64,000 nucleotides of DNA from Aquabacterium sp. A3 (GTDB taxonomy: Bacteria > Pseudomonadota > Gammaproteobacteria > Burkholderiales > Burkholderiaceae_C), in the NCBI RefSeq assembly GCF_038069945.1, contig NZ_JBBPEV010000004.1:124001-188000 (forward strand), in the 5' to 3' direction. This document shows, in pieces, positions 26,576 to 35,512 of the stretch. The position numbers and the translations under genes were made by a program. The stretch's first letter is position 1. Every line of letters starts with the position of its first letter. Below the pieces are notes generated by a model that was given only the letters and a program-made list of their open reading frames with translations, was not told where the DNA came from and did not search any database.

Positions 26576-27240
26576 ATGGCATCAACACGTCGATCCGGTG
26601 GGGGCTGCTGCTGGCCGCCACCAGCCTGATTGGTTGCGGCTCTGCCCCGCCAACGCCCACAACCTGGCTGGCATTGCCTGCGGTCACGTCCGCCGCCGAC
26701 CACAGCGACAGCACCTCGGCCACAACGCCGTGGGTCGTGGTGCAACGGCTGCGCGTGCCGGAGTACCTGCAGACCACCGCCCTGCGCTATCGGGATGGCC
26801 TCAACAGCTTTGCCGAATGGCCCCAGGCGCGCTGGGCAGAACGTGTGGAAGTGAACCTGACGCGCCACCTGGCGCAAAGCCTGCAGGCGCTGCAGCCAGA
26901 CTGGCGCTGGTGCGAAGCGCCTTGCAGCGCCCCCGGCGCGGGCACCGTGCAGGTGAGCTACCAAAGTCTGGAGATTCAACGCGCGGCAGGCGAGGTGGTG
27001 GCCGTGGTGCAGTGGCAAATCCAACCGCCAGGGCCCCGCGTGCCTGAGGGTGGAGGGCTGCAAGGCCAATGGCAACACCGTCAAGCCATCGATGGCGACA
27101 CGCCTGAGGCCCAGGTGGCCGCCCTGGCCCGCATGAACAAGGCCTTGGCCGAGTCCCTGGTCAAGGTGTTGAACGTCAGTCCGCCGCCCGCGTCTCCGCT
27201 CACGCCGACATCTGCGCCCACACCTTCTCCAGGCGCTTGA
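26572..27240 (+). CDS. PqiC-like ABC-transport auxiliary lipoprotein
   Basis: A 222-residue lipoprotein. LLLAATSLIGCGSAPP is a type II signal with Cys22 as the acylated residue. The mature part has VVVQRLRVPEYLQTTALRYR and FAEWPQARWAERVEVNLTRHLAQ, the pattern of the ABC-type auxiliary lipoprotein family (PqiC, DUF330). It likely bridges the MCE protein to the outer membrane. The last 41 bp overlap the 3' end of hrpA on the other strand. The tail is Pro/Thr-rich. Confidence 0.85.
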   Translation: MNGINTSIRWGLLLAATSLIGCGSAPPTPTTWLALPAVTSAADHSDSTSATTPWVVVQRLRVPEYLQTTALRYRDGLNSFAEWPQARWAERVEVNLTRHLAQSLQALQPDWRWCEAPCSAPGAGTVQVSYQSLEIQRAAGEVVAVVQWQIQPPGPRVPEGGGLQGQWQHRQAIDGDTPEAQVAALARMNKALAESLVKVLNVSPPPASPLTPTSAPTPSPGA

Positions 27241-30200
27241 GGCTGACGGGCTGCGGGGTGCGCAGCTCTTGCGCAAACAGGCTGATGCGCAGCTCTTCCA
27301 GCAGCCAGCGGAACTCGTCCAGCCGCGCGTCGTGGGTGCCCTTCAGCTCGGCCAGACGGCGGGTGTAGCGCTGGTCCAGCGGCCGCAGCTCGGCCATGCG
27401 CTGGTTGTCGCGCGCAGGGTCACCGCGCAGCTTGTCCAGGCGCAGGGTGATGCCCTTCAGGTAGCGTGAGAAGTGCTGCAGTTGAGCATAGGGCGCCTGT
27501 GCGATGAAGCGCTTGGGCATCAGGCGCTGCAGTTGAGCGTTCACGTCATCGGCCACATCCTTGGGTGGCTTGGCGTCTTTGAGCTTGCGCGCCGCCGCCG
27601 CGTACTCGGTCAGGATGCCCGACGCCAGCCGGGCCACCTCCTGCGCAATCAGGTTCAGGCGCGTGCGCCCCTCCTCCACCCGGGCCTTGAAGCTGGCCGC
27701 ATCACTGGGCAGGGGGTCGGCCAGGTAGGCGCGGTCCAGCGCCACCTCGATGATCTGGTCGCGCAGCTCGTCGGCCGTGCCCAGCGGCATGTAGACCATG
27801 GCCATCTTCTGCAGGCCCGGGATGTTCTTTTCCAGGTACTTCAGGGGCTCCTTGATCTGCAGGGCCACCAAGCGGCGCAGACCCGCGCGGTGCTTGGCGG
27901 CGGCCACATCGGGCTCGTCGAAGATGTCGATCTCGACGTGCGTGCCCTTGTCGATCAAGGCAGGAAAGCCGATCAGGGTGTGGCCGCCGCGCTGGATCTC
28001 CATCAGCTCGGGCAGCTCGCCGAAGGTCCAGTCGGTCAAGGGCGTGCTGGCTGACGCAGCGGGGGGCTGGGTCTTGGTGGCCACCGCGGTGCCGGGCGCT
28101 CGTGCAGGCGCGGCTTTGACCGCCTGGACCACCTTGCCCGCATCGGGCTGGGCATCGCCCCCCTGCACCACCTCTTTGGCCTTGAGCGCCGCCAGCGCCT
28201 GGAAGGCCCCACGGGCCAGCGAGCCCAGCTCGGCCTTGAGCGCCGGCAGGTTGCGGCCCATGCCCAACTGGCGGCCGTGCTCATCCACCACGCGGTAGTT
28301 CATGAACAGGTGTGGCGACAGCATGTCCAGCTTGAAGTCGTTGCGCTTCACGTCCAGCTGGGTCTTGTCGCGCACGGCCTTGAGCAAGGCCTCCATCAGG
28401 CTGCCCTGCCCAAATTCGGCCGACTGCACAAAGCCTTCGGCGTAATCGGGCAAGGGCACCAGGCGCGCGCGTGGCTTTTGGTGCAGGCTCTTCACCAGGG
28501 CCAGCACCTTGTCTTTGAGCATGCCCGGCACCAGCCACTCGCCGCGCTCTTCGCTGACCTGGTTGAGCGCGTAGATGGGCACCGTCACCGTCACGCCATC
28601 GCGGGCATCGCCGGGCTCGTGCAGGTAGGCGGCCGCACAGTCCACACCGCCCAGACGGATGTACTTCGGGAAGGCCGCGCTGGTGATGCCCGCCGCCTCG
28701 TGGCGCATCAACTCTTCTTTGCTCAGGTAGAGCAGCTTGGGGTTCTCGCGGCTGGCGTGCTTGTACCAACGCTCGAAGGTGGCGCCGCTCATGACATCGG
28801 GCGGCACCTGCGCGTCGTAGAAGGCGTGGATCAGCTCGTCGTCCACCAGCACGTCTTGCCGGCGGGATTTGTGCTCCAGCTGCTCCACCTGGGCGATCAG
28901 CTTGCGGTTGTGCGCCAGGAAGGGCAGACGGGTCTCCCACTCCTGCCCCACCAGGGCCTCGCGGATGAAGACCTCGCGGGCCTCGCGGGCGTTGACCAGG
29001 CCGAAGTTGACGCGCTTGTTGTTGTAGACGACCAGGCCATACAACGTCGCACGCTCCAGGGCAACCACCTCGGCGGCCTTCTTTTCCCAGTGCGGCTCCA
29101 GCAGCTGCTTTTTGAGCAGGTGCTGCCCCATGAACACCAGCCACTGCGGGTCGATGTTGGCCACGCCACGACCATACAGCTTGGTGGTTTCGACCAGCTC
29201 GGCCGCCAGGATCCAGCGCCCGGGCTTCTTGCTCAGGTTGGCGCCCGGGTGCTTCCAGAACTTGATGCCCCGTGCGCCCAGGTACCACTCTTCGTCATCG
29301 CTCTTGCAACCCACGTTGCCCAGCAGGCCCGACAGCAGCGACAGGTGCACCTGCTCGTAGGTGGCGGGCGAGCCGTTCAAGCGCCAGTTGTGCTCGGCCA
29401 CGACGGTGTGCAGTTGCGTGTGCACGTCCTTCCACTCGCGCACGCGGCGCGGGTTGATGAAGTTCTCGCGCAGCAGGGCTTCGTACTTGCGGTGGCTGAG
29501 CTTGTGTTTCTCGGGGGCGCCAGGCTCATGGTGCCCATGCCCACCACGCGATTCATCCAGCCACTTCCACAGCTTGAGCGTGCCCATGAACTCCGACTTC
29601 TCGTCGTCGAATTGCTTGTGCTTGGTGTCGGCCTGCTGTTGCTGATCGATGGGCCGGTCGCGCACGTCCTGCACGCTCAAGCTCGCGGCGATCACCAGCA
29701 CCTCGGCCAGGGCCTGACGGTCTTTGGCCTCCAGGATCATGCGGCCCACGCGCGGGTCCAGCGGCAGGCGCGCCAGCTCGGTGCCCAGCTTGGTGATCTG
29801 ATTGTCGTCATCCACCGCGCCCAGCTCATTGAGCAGCTGGTAGCCGTCGGCAATCGCCTTGCGCAGCGGCGGCTCGATGAAGGGAAAGTCCTCCACATGT
29901 CCCAGGTGCAGCGACTTCATCCGCAGGATCACCCCCGCCAGCGACGAGCGCAGGATCTCGGGGTCGGTGAAGCGCGGGCGCGCGTTGAAGTCCTTCTCGT
30001 CGTACAGGCGGATGCAGATGCCGTTGGCCACCCGGCCGCAGCGGCCCGCGCGCTGGTTGGCCGCCGCCTGGCTGATGGGCTCGACCTGCAGTTGCTCGAC
30101 CTTGTTGCGGAACGAGTAGCGCTTGACGCGCGCGCTGCCGCTGTCGATCACGTAGCGGATACCCGGCACCGTCAGCGAGGTTTCGGCCACGTTGGTGGCC

Positions 30201-31090
30201 AGCACGATGCGCCGGCCGTTGCCGGTCTGGAAGACGCGGTCTTGCTCTTGCTGGCTCAGGCGCGCGAACAGCGGCAGCACCTCGGCCACGATGCGGCCGT
30301 GGGCCAGGTGCTTGCGCAGGTGGTCGGCGGCTTCGCGGATCTCGCGCTCACCAGGCAAAAAGACGAGGATGTCGCCCGACCCCTCGCGCCACAGTTCGTC
30401 CACCCCATCGGCGATGGCTTCGTTCAGGCCGTACTCGCGGCTTTCTTCAAACGGCCGGTAGCGCTGCTCGACGGGAAAAAGGCGCCCCGACACCAGGATG
30501 ATCGGCGCCGGCCCCTTGGCGGATTCGAAGTGCTTGGCAAAACGCTCGGCGTCGATGGTGGCCGAGGTGACGATGACCTTCAGATCCGGCCGGCGCGGCA
30601 GCAACTGCCGCAGGTAGCCCAGCAGGAAGTCGATGTTCAGGCTGCGCTCGTGGGCCTCGTCGATGATGATGGTGTCGTAGGCCTTGAGGTCCGGATCACC
30701 CTGGGTTTCGGCCAGCAAGATGCCGTCGGTCATCAGCTTGACCGATGAGCCGGGCTGCAGCCGGTCCTGGAAGCGCACCTTGTAGCCCACCACCTCGCCC
30801 AAAGGGGTATTGAGCTCTTCGGCAATGCGCTTGGCCACACTGGAGGCCGCAATGCGGCGAGGCTGCGTGTGGCCAATCAGCTTCGGGCGTTTGCCATGCT
30901 CGCGCGGCTGCCCCCAACCGCCCCGCCCCAGCGACAGCGCAATCTTGGGCAACTGCGTCGTCTTGCCCGAGCCCGTCTCGCCACACACGATGATGACCTG
31001 GTGCTCGCGCAGGGCGACTTCGATCTCGTGGCGTTTGCCAGAGACAGGCAAGGATTCGGGAAAGGTGATGGCTGGCAACACGGGAAACAA
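27200..31090 (-). CDS. hrpA: ATP-dependent RNA helicase HrpA
   Basis: A 1296-residue DEAH-box helicase, close in length to E. coli HrpA. Walker A is VCGETGSGKTTQLP, the DEAH motif IIIDEAHERSLNIDFLLGYL, motif III VTSATIDAERF, and motif VI QRAGRCGRVANGICIRLY. The helicase-associated and OB domains and a large C-terminal DUF3418 region follow. HrpA resolves stalled or collided ribosomes. No ATG sits at the expected N-terminus: the frame starts with TTG (31090), with GTG at 31081 as an alternative. Its 3' end overlaps the lipoprotein gene. Confidence 0.92.
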   Translation of the reverse strand: MFPVLPAITFPESLPVSGKRHEIEVALREHQVIIVCGETGSGKTTQLPKIALSLGRGGWGQPREHGKRPKLIGHTQPRRIAASSVAKRIAEELNTPLGEVVGYKVRFQDRLQPGSSVKLMTDGILLAETQGDPDLKAYDTIIIDEAHERSLNIDFLLGYLRQLLPRRPDLKVIVTSATIDAERFAKHFESAKGPAPIILVSGRLFPVEQRYRPFEESREYGLNEAIADGVDELWREGSGDILVFLPGEREIREAADHLRKHLAHGRIVAEVLPLFARLSQQEQDRVFQTGNGRRIVLATNVAETSLTVPGIRYVIDSGSARVKRYSFRNKVEQLQVEPISQAAANQRAGRCGRVANGICIRLYDEKDFNARPRFTDPEILRSSLAGVILRMKSLHLGHVEDFPFIEPPLRKAIADGYQLLNELGAVDDDNQITKLGTELARLPLDPRVGRMILEAKDRQALAEVLVIAASLSVQDVRDRPIDQQQQADTKHKQFDDEKSEFMGTLKLWKWLDESRGGHGHHEPGAPEKHKLSHRKYEALLRENFINPRRVREWKDVHTQLHTVVAEHNWRLNGSPATYEQVHLSLLSGLLGNVGCKSDDEEWYLGARGIKFWKHPGANLSKKPGRWILAAELVETTKLYGRGVANIDPQWLVFMGQHLLKKQLLEPHWEKKAAEVVALERATLYGLVVYNNKRVNFGLVNAREAREVFIREALVGQEWETRLPFLAHNRKLIAQVEQLEHKSRRQDVLVDDELIHAFYDAQVPPDVMSGATFERWYKHASRENPKLLYLSKEELMRHEAAGITSAAFPKYIRLGGVDCAAAYLHEPGDARDGVTVTVPIYALNQVSEERGEWLVPGMLKDKVLALVKSLHQKPRARLVPLPDYAEGFVQSAEFGQGSLMEALLKAVRDKTQLDVKRNDFKLDMLSPHLFMNYRVVDEHGRQLGMGRNLPALKAELGSLARGAFQALAALKAKEVVQGGDAQPDAGKVVQAVKAAPARAPGTAVATKTQPPAASASTPLTDWTFGELPELMEIQRGGHTLIGFPALIDKGTHVEIDIFDEPDVAAAKHRAGLRRLVALQIKEPLKYLEKNIPGLQKMAMVYMPLGTADELRDQIIEVALDRAYLADPLPSDAASFKARVEEGRTRLNLIAQEVARLASGILTEYAAAARKLKDAKPPKDVADDVNAQLQRLMPKRFIAQAPYAQLQHFSRYLKGITLRLDKLRGDPARDNQRMAELRPLDQRYTRRLAELKGTHDARLDEFRWLLEELRISLFAQELRTPQPVSLKRLEKVWAQMSA

Positions 31091-31157
31091 CGGGGGGCCG
31101 AATGAGCGAAAAGTGCCGCATTATCCGGCGCTGTGTTCTTCAAAGCGGAATTTCACC

Positions 31158-32651
31158 ATGCGATTTGATGACTACGTGCGCCACGATGCGGTCGGTCTGG
31201 CTCAGCTGGTACGGCAAGGTGAGGTGCATCCGGACGAGTTGCTCACGGCGGCGCTCAGCCGTGCTGATGAATGCCAATCGCTGAACGCGATCGTGCGCCG
31301 AATGGACGACATGGCGCGTGCGGCTGCGCAGGTCCCGCCGCCGTCTGATGCTCCGTTTGCCGGCGTGCCATTTCTGGCCAAGGACTTGTTTCAAGACATC
31401 GGCGGCCTGCCCTCTTCTTGTGGCAACCAGGCCCTGCGCCAGGTGCCGGCGGCCGAAGACAGCGACGTCGTCAAACGCTGGAAGCGCGCTGGCCTGGTGA
31501 TTTTTGGCAAAACCAACACACCTGAGTTCGGCGCACGCAACGTGACCGAGCCCCAAGCCTGGGGGCCGGCGCGCAACCCGTGGGATCCGAGCCGCACCCC
31601 TGGCGGATCGTCTGGGGGATCGGCCGCCGCCGTGGCCGCCGGCATCGTGCCCATGGCGGGTGCCAACGACGGCGGGGGGTCCATCCGCATCCCGGCGTCG
31701 GCCTGCGGCCTGTTCGGCCTCAAGCCTGGACGGGGGCGCATCTCCATGGGCCCCCTGATGGCCGAAGGCCTCAACGGCATCGCCGTGCAGGGCATCGTCT
31801 CGCGCAGCGTGCGCGACAGCGCCACCATGATGGACGTGCTGCAAGGCCCTGAGCCTCACGCCCCCTACTTCATGCCGGCGCCCACCACACCCTATGCCGA
31901 GCAGATTCACACCCCACCGGGGCCGCTGCGAATCGGATTCACCACGGCATCGCCCATCGGCACGCCCGTGGATGCCGAGGCGGTGCGCGCGGTGGAGCAC
32001 GCGGCCCGCCTGCTGACGCAACTCGGACACCATGTGGAAGAAGTTGCCAGCCCGGTCAATGGTGTGCAACTGGCAGAGGACTTTCTGCTGGCCTGGTTCT
32101 GTGCGCAAGCCTTGATCATCGACACCGTCAAGGCCCAGACCGGCGCCAGCGACGACCAGTTCGAGCCCGACAGCCTGTTGATGGCCGCCGTGGGGCGCAG
32201 CATCTCGGCGGTGGAACTGCTGGCCTGCGAGGCACGCTGGAACACGCACATCCACGACGTGGCGCGTTTTCATGCGCACCACGACCTCTGGCTGACCCCC
32301 ACCGTGGCCGCGCCCCCCGTGACCATCGGCTCGATGGACACCCCCTGGCTCCTGGCGCAACTGAGCGATGTGGCCAGGCGAATGGGCCTGGCCGGCGTGA
32401 TGCGCCACACCAGCAGCTTCAAAAACACCGTGCTGCAAAACCTGGGGTGGACGCCCTACACCCAACTGGCCAACCTGACAGGGAGACCGGCCATGTCGGT
32501 ACCGCTGTACTGGACATCACAGAACCTGCCGCTGGGCGTGCAGTTCGTGGCGCCACTGGATGGCGAAGGGCTGCTGCTGCGGCTGGCCGCCCAACTGGAA
32601 CAGGCTCAACCCTGGTTTGAGCGTCGCCCGGCGCTGCACACGGGGTCGTGA
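31158..32651 (+). CDS. Amidase-signature family enzyme
   Basis: A 497-residue amidase with the Ser-cisSer-Lys triad: Lys in VPFLAKDLF, the signature GGSSGGSAAAVAAG, and the nucleophile region GANDGGGSIRIPAS. The family hydrolyses or transfers amides; GatA of the tRNA amidotransferase belongs to it, but no GatB or GatC adjoins, so this is a stand-alone amidase. The ATG at 31158 gives the usual N-terminus (MRFDDYVRHDAVGLAQLV). It is divergent from hrpA, and a terminator follows. Confidence 0.9.
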   Translation: MRFDDYVRHDAVGLAQLVRQGEVHPDELLTAALSRADECQSLNAIVRRMDDMARAAAQVPPPSDAPFAGVPFLAKDLFQDIGGLPSSCGNQALRQVPAAEDSDVVKRWKRAGLVIFGKTNTPEFGARNVTEPQAWGPARNPWDPSRTPGGSSGGSAAAVAAGIVPMAGANDGGGSIRIPASACGLFGLKPGRGRISMGPLMAEGLNGIAVQGIVSRSVRDSATMMDVLQGPEPHAPYFMPAPTTPYAEQIHTPPGPLRIGFTTASPIGTPVDAEAVRAVEHAARLLTQLGHHVEEVASPVNGVQLAEDFLLAWFCAQALIIDTVKAQTGASDDQFEPDSLLMAAVGRSISAVELLACEARWNTHIHDVARFHAHHDLWLTPTVAAPPVTIGSMDTPWLLAQLSDVARRMGLAGVMRHTSSFKNTVLQNLGWTPYTQLANLTGRPAMSVPLYWTSQNLPLGVQFVAPLDGEGLLLRLAAQLEQAQPWFERRPALHTGS

Positions 32652-32681
32652 TCCCGTAACATCACGGCTGAGAACTGTCTG

Positions 32682-32710
32682 GCCGGTGCAGAGGTTGCGC
32701 CGGCTTTTTT
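32682..32710 (+). terminator. Rho-independent terminator after the amidase gene
   Basis: GCCGGTGCA pairs with TGCGCCGGC around GAGGT (nine pairs, one G-T wobble), followed by six T. It separates the amidase from argA, whose ATG is 24 bp further on, so any argA promoter must overlap or lie upstream of the hairpin. An attenuator ahead of argA is an alternative reading. Confidence 0.8.
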
Positions 32711-32733
32711 GCATTGTCTTGTCTGCAGCCTGC

Positions 32734-34116
32734 ATGGACCTGGTCTTTCCCCATCTCTTCGTGCCCTGGTTTCGCTCGGTGGCGCCCCACATCCACGCTC
32801 ACCGTGGCAAAACCTTCGTCGTGGGCCTGACCGGCGAGCTGGTGGCCGCCGGCAAGCTGGCGGCCTTCGTGCAAGACCTGGCGCTGATGCATGCCATGGG
32901 CATCCGCATCGTGCTGGCCCATGGCTTTCGGCCCCAACTGGAAGAACAGCTGCGCGCCAAAGGCCACAGCTCGAAGTTCAGTCACGGCATGCGCATCACC
33001 GATGAGCTGGCCCTGGACTGCGCACAAGAGGCTGCCGGGCAACTGCGCTATGAAATCGAGGCTGCCTTTTCTCAAGGGTTGCCCAACACGCCCATGGCCG
33101 GCGCCTCGATCAGCGTGATCTCGGGCAATTTCGTCACGGCACGTCCGGTGGGCATCGTGGATGGCGTGGACTTCATGCACACGGGCCTGGTGCGCAAAAT
33201 CGACGCCATGGCGGTGCGCCGGGCCCTGGACACCGGTGCGCTGGTGATGCTCTCGCCATTCGGCTTTTCGCACACTGGCGAGGCCTTCAACCTCAGCATG
33301 GAAGACGTGGCCACCAGCGCCGCGATCGCCCTGAAGGCCGACAAGCTGGTGTTCGTGACGGAAGTGCGCGGCATCCTGCAAAGCATCGTGGCCGAGCCAC
33401 TGCGCGCGGTGGAACTGGAGGCGCGGCAGCACGACCCTGATGAAGAAATCGACCAGGAACTGGCCCTGGCCGACGCCAAGCGCCTGCTGGGCGCCCTGCC
33501 CAACCCCACCGAGCCCACCGACACCGCCTACTACCTGCAGCACGCGGTCAAGGCCAGCGAGGGCGGCGTGGAGCGCGTGCACATCATCCCCTTCAAGGTG
33601 GATGGGGCCCTGTTGATGGAGGTGTTCACCCACGACGGGGTGGGCACCATGATCGTCGACGAGAAACTGGAAAGCCTGCGCGAGGCCACCCCGGACGATG
33701 TGGGCGGCATCCTGCAACTGATTGAGCCCTTCGAACAAGACGGCACCCTGGTCAAACGCAGCCGCACCGAGATTGAACGTGACATTGCCCAGTACACGGT
33801 GATCGAGCACGATGGCGTGATCTTTGGCTGCGCGGCCCTGCACGCCTACCCAGAGGCCGGCACGGCCGAGATGGCCGCCCTGACGATCTCACCGGCGGTG
33901 CAGGGCCAGGGCGACGGCGAGCGCATCCTCAAGCGCATCGAGCAACGCGCTCGGGCAATGGGCCTGTCCACACTGTTTGTATTGACCACGCGTACCATGC
34001 ACTGGTTCATCAAACGGGGGTTCGCCCCGGTGGACCCGGGCTGGTTGCCCGAGGCCCGAAAACGTCATTACAAATGGGACCGGCGATCACAAGTGCTGGT
34101 CAAACCCTTGAAATAA
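32734..34116 (+). CDS. argA: N-acetylglutamate synthase
   Basis: First enzyme of arginine synthesis: acetylates glutamate with acetyl-CoA. The 460-residue product has the N-terminal amino-acid-kinase fold (HIHAHRGKTFVVGLTGELV, VLAHGFRPQLEEQL, GALVMLSPFGFSHTGE), which binds the arginine feedback inhibitor, and the C-terminal GNAT domain with VQGQGDGERILKRIEQRA and LTTRTMHWFIKRGF. The start at MDLVFPHLFVPWF matches other ArgA proteins. It is 18 bp upstream of yggX. Confidence 0.95.
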   Translation: MDLVFPHLFVPWFRSVAPHIHAHRGKTFVVGLTGELVAAGKLAAFVQDLALMHAMGIRIVLAHGFRPQLEEQLRAKGHSSKFSHGMRITDELALDCAQEAAGQLRYEIEAAFSQGLPNTPMAGASISVISGNFVTARPVGIVDGVDFMHTGLVRKIDAMAVRRALDTGALVMLSPFGFSHTGEAFNLSMEDVATSAAIALKADKLVFVTEVRGILQSIVAEPLRAVELEARQHDPDEEIDQELALADAKRLLGALPNPTEPTDTAYYLQHAVKASEGGVERVHIIPFKVDGALLMEVFTHDGVGTMIVDEKLESLREATPDDVGGILQLIEPFEQDGTLVKRSRTEIERDIAQYTVIEHDGVIFGCAALHAYPEAGTAEMAALTISPAVQGQGDGERILKRIEQRARAMGLSTLFVLTTRTMHWFIKRGFAPVDPGWLPEARKRHYKWDRRSQVLVKPLK

Positions 34117-34134
34117 CCGAGACCTGGACACACC

Positions 34135-34407
34135 ATGGCACGCACCATTCATTGCAAGCACCTCAACAAAGAAGCCGAGGGCATGGACTTCCCGCCGTAC
34201 CCGGGCGAGTTGGGCAAGCGCATCTACAACGAGATCAGCAAGGAAGCCTGGCAACTGTGGATGAAGCACCAGACCATGCTGGTGAATGAAAACCGCCTGA
34301 ACCTGGCCGACTCGCGCGCGCGCCAGTACCTGGCCCGCCAGATGGAGCAGTTCTTCTTTGGCGACGGGGCCGAGCAGGTGCAGGGCTACGTGCCCCCGTC
34401 GGCCTGA
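34135..34407 (+). CDS. yggX: Probable Fe(2+)-trafficking protein
   Basis: The 90-residue product has the complete YggX pattern: [20 protein letters not shown] with the conserved Cys, [16 protein letters not shown] and [19 protein letters not shown], then [11 protein letters not shown]. YggX protects iron-sulfur clusters from oxidants in enteric bacteria. It follows argA by 18 bp and probably shares its transcript. Confidence 0.95.
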   Translation: MARTIHCKHLNKEAEGMDFPPYPGELGKRIYNEISKEAWQLWMKHQTMLVNENRLNLADSRARQYLARQMEQFFFGDGAEQVQGYVPPSA

Positions 34408-34428
34408 TCAGGCCTGAGCACGAGCCTG

Positions 34429-35385
34429 TCAGGCGGGCATCAGGAAGTCGCGGCTGATGCCATAGCCCAGGTCACTGACGCGGTCCAGGAACTGCGTCAG
34501 GTAGGCGTGCAGCCCGGTGGCCACGATTTCGTCGATGCGACCAAACTGCAAATCGGCGCGCAGGCGGCCTGCGCGGCGCAGGGTGTCGTCGCTGTGGTCA
34601 TTGGCCACGGCCTCGAGGTTGGAGACCACCTCGTTGACGCAGGCCAGCAGTGAGCGCGGCATGTCGGGGCGCAAGATCAGCAACTCGGCCACCTTTTCGG
34701 GGCGGATCACGTTGCGGTAGACCTTGCGGTACACCTCGAAGGCCGAGACCGAGCGCAGCACGGCCGACCAGTGGTAAAAATCCACCTCTTTGGCCTCGTT
34801 GCCGATGCCGGTGCCGAAGTACTCGGTGTTGCGGGCATGGAACTTCACATCCAGCAGGCGCGCCGTGTTGTCGGCCCGCTCCAGGAAGGTGCCAATGCGC
34901 TGGAAGTGGAAAGACTCGTCTTGCAGCATGGTGCCCAGCGTGACACCACGCGACAGGTGCGAGCGAAACTTCACCCACTCGAACACATCGGCCGGGTCCC
35001 GCGCCATGGCGCCTGATTTGATCAGGCGATGGAACTCGAGCCAGGTCTGGTTCATGGTTTCCCAGACTTCGGTGGTCAGGGCGCCACGCACCGCACGGGC
35101 GTTTTCTCGGGCGGCACGCAGGCAGTTGACGATGCTGGACGGGTTGCCCGGGTCGACCACCATGAACTCCATGACCTCACGGGCATTGATGGAGTCGTGC
35201 TTTTTGAGGTATTCGGCCGTCAGCTCGCTGATGCCCAGCAAGCCACGCCAGCCGGCCTGCGCCGCCTCGCTGGATTGCGGCAGCAAGGACGTCTGGTAAT
35301 TCACGTCCAGCAGGCGCGCGGTGTTTTCGGCGCGCTCCATGTAGCGGGCCATCCAGAACAAATGGTCGGCGGTGCGCGAGAGCAT
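34429..35385 (-). CDS. Alpha-E domain protein (DUF403), stand-alone copy
   Basis: A 318-residue all-helical protein starting MLSRTADHLFWMARYMERAE, the family hallmark, with a repeat of the theme at ERADNTARLLDVKFH. Other conserved blocks are WEFHRLI-type helices (TWLEFHRLIKSG) and QDESFHFQRIGTFLERA. No catalytic residues are known for alpha-E; genomic linkage with ATP-grasp and transglutaminase-like genes is the main clue. An upstream ATG at 35484 with a strong GGGGAGG site could add 33 basic residues. It lies 128 bp downstream of the ATP-grasp gene and ends the cluster. Confidence 0.88.
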   Translation of the reverse strand: MLSRTADHLFWMARYMERAENTARLLDVNYQTSLLPQSSEAAQAGWRGLLGISELTAEYLKKHDSINAREVMEFMVVDPGNPSSIVNCLRAARENARAVRGALTTEVWETMNQTWLEFHRLIKSGAMARDPADVFEWVKFRSHLSRGVTLGTMLQDESFHFQRIGTFLERADNTARLLDVKFHARNTEYFGTGIGNEAKEVDFYHWSAVLRSVSAFEVYRKVYRNVIRPEKVAELLILRPDMPRSLLACVNEVVSNLEAVANDHSDDTLRRAGRLRADLQFGRIDEIVATGLHAYLTQFLDRVSDLGYGISRDFLMPA

Positions 35386-35512
35386 GGGTTTGGTCTCCAG
35401 ATGGGCGGCACGGCGGCGAGCGCGGCCCGGTGTGTGTGTCAGCAGGTGCCGGGGCAGATGGTGTTCGATGCGTTCATTGAGCATGTGGCCTCCCCTTTGA
35501 TGGCGATGGTGT

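Noticed and set aside
28277..30748. 823-codon open frame on the plus strand opposite hrpA
   Set aside because: It is antisense to an unmistakable helicase, has the low-complexity Gln/Leu/Val/His composition of a high-GC shadow, and has no ribosome site.
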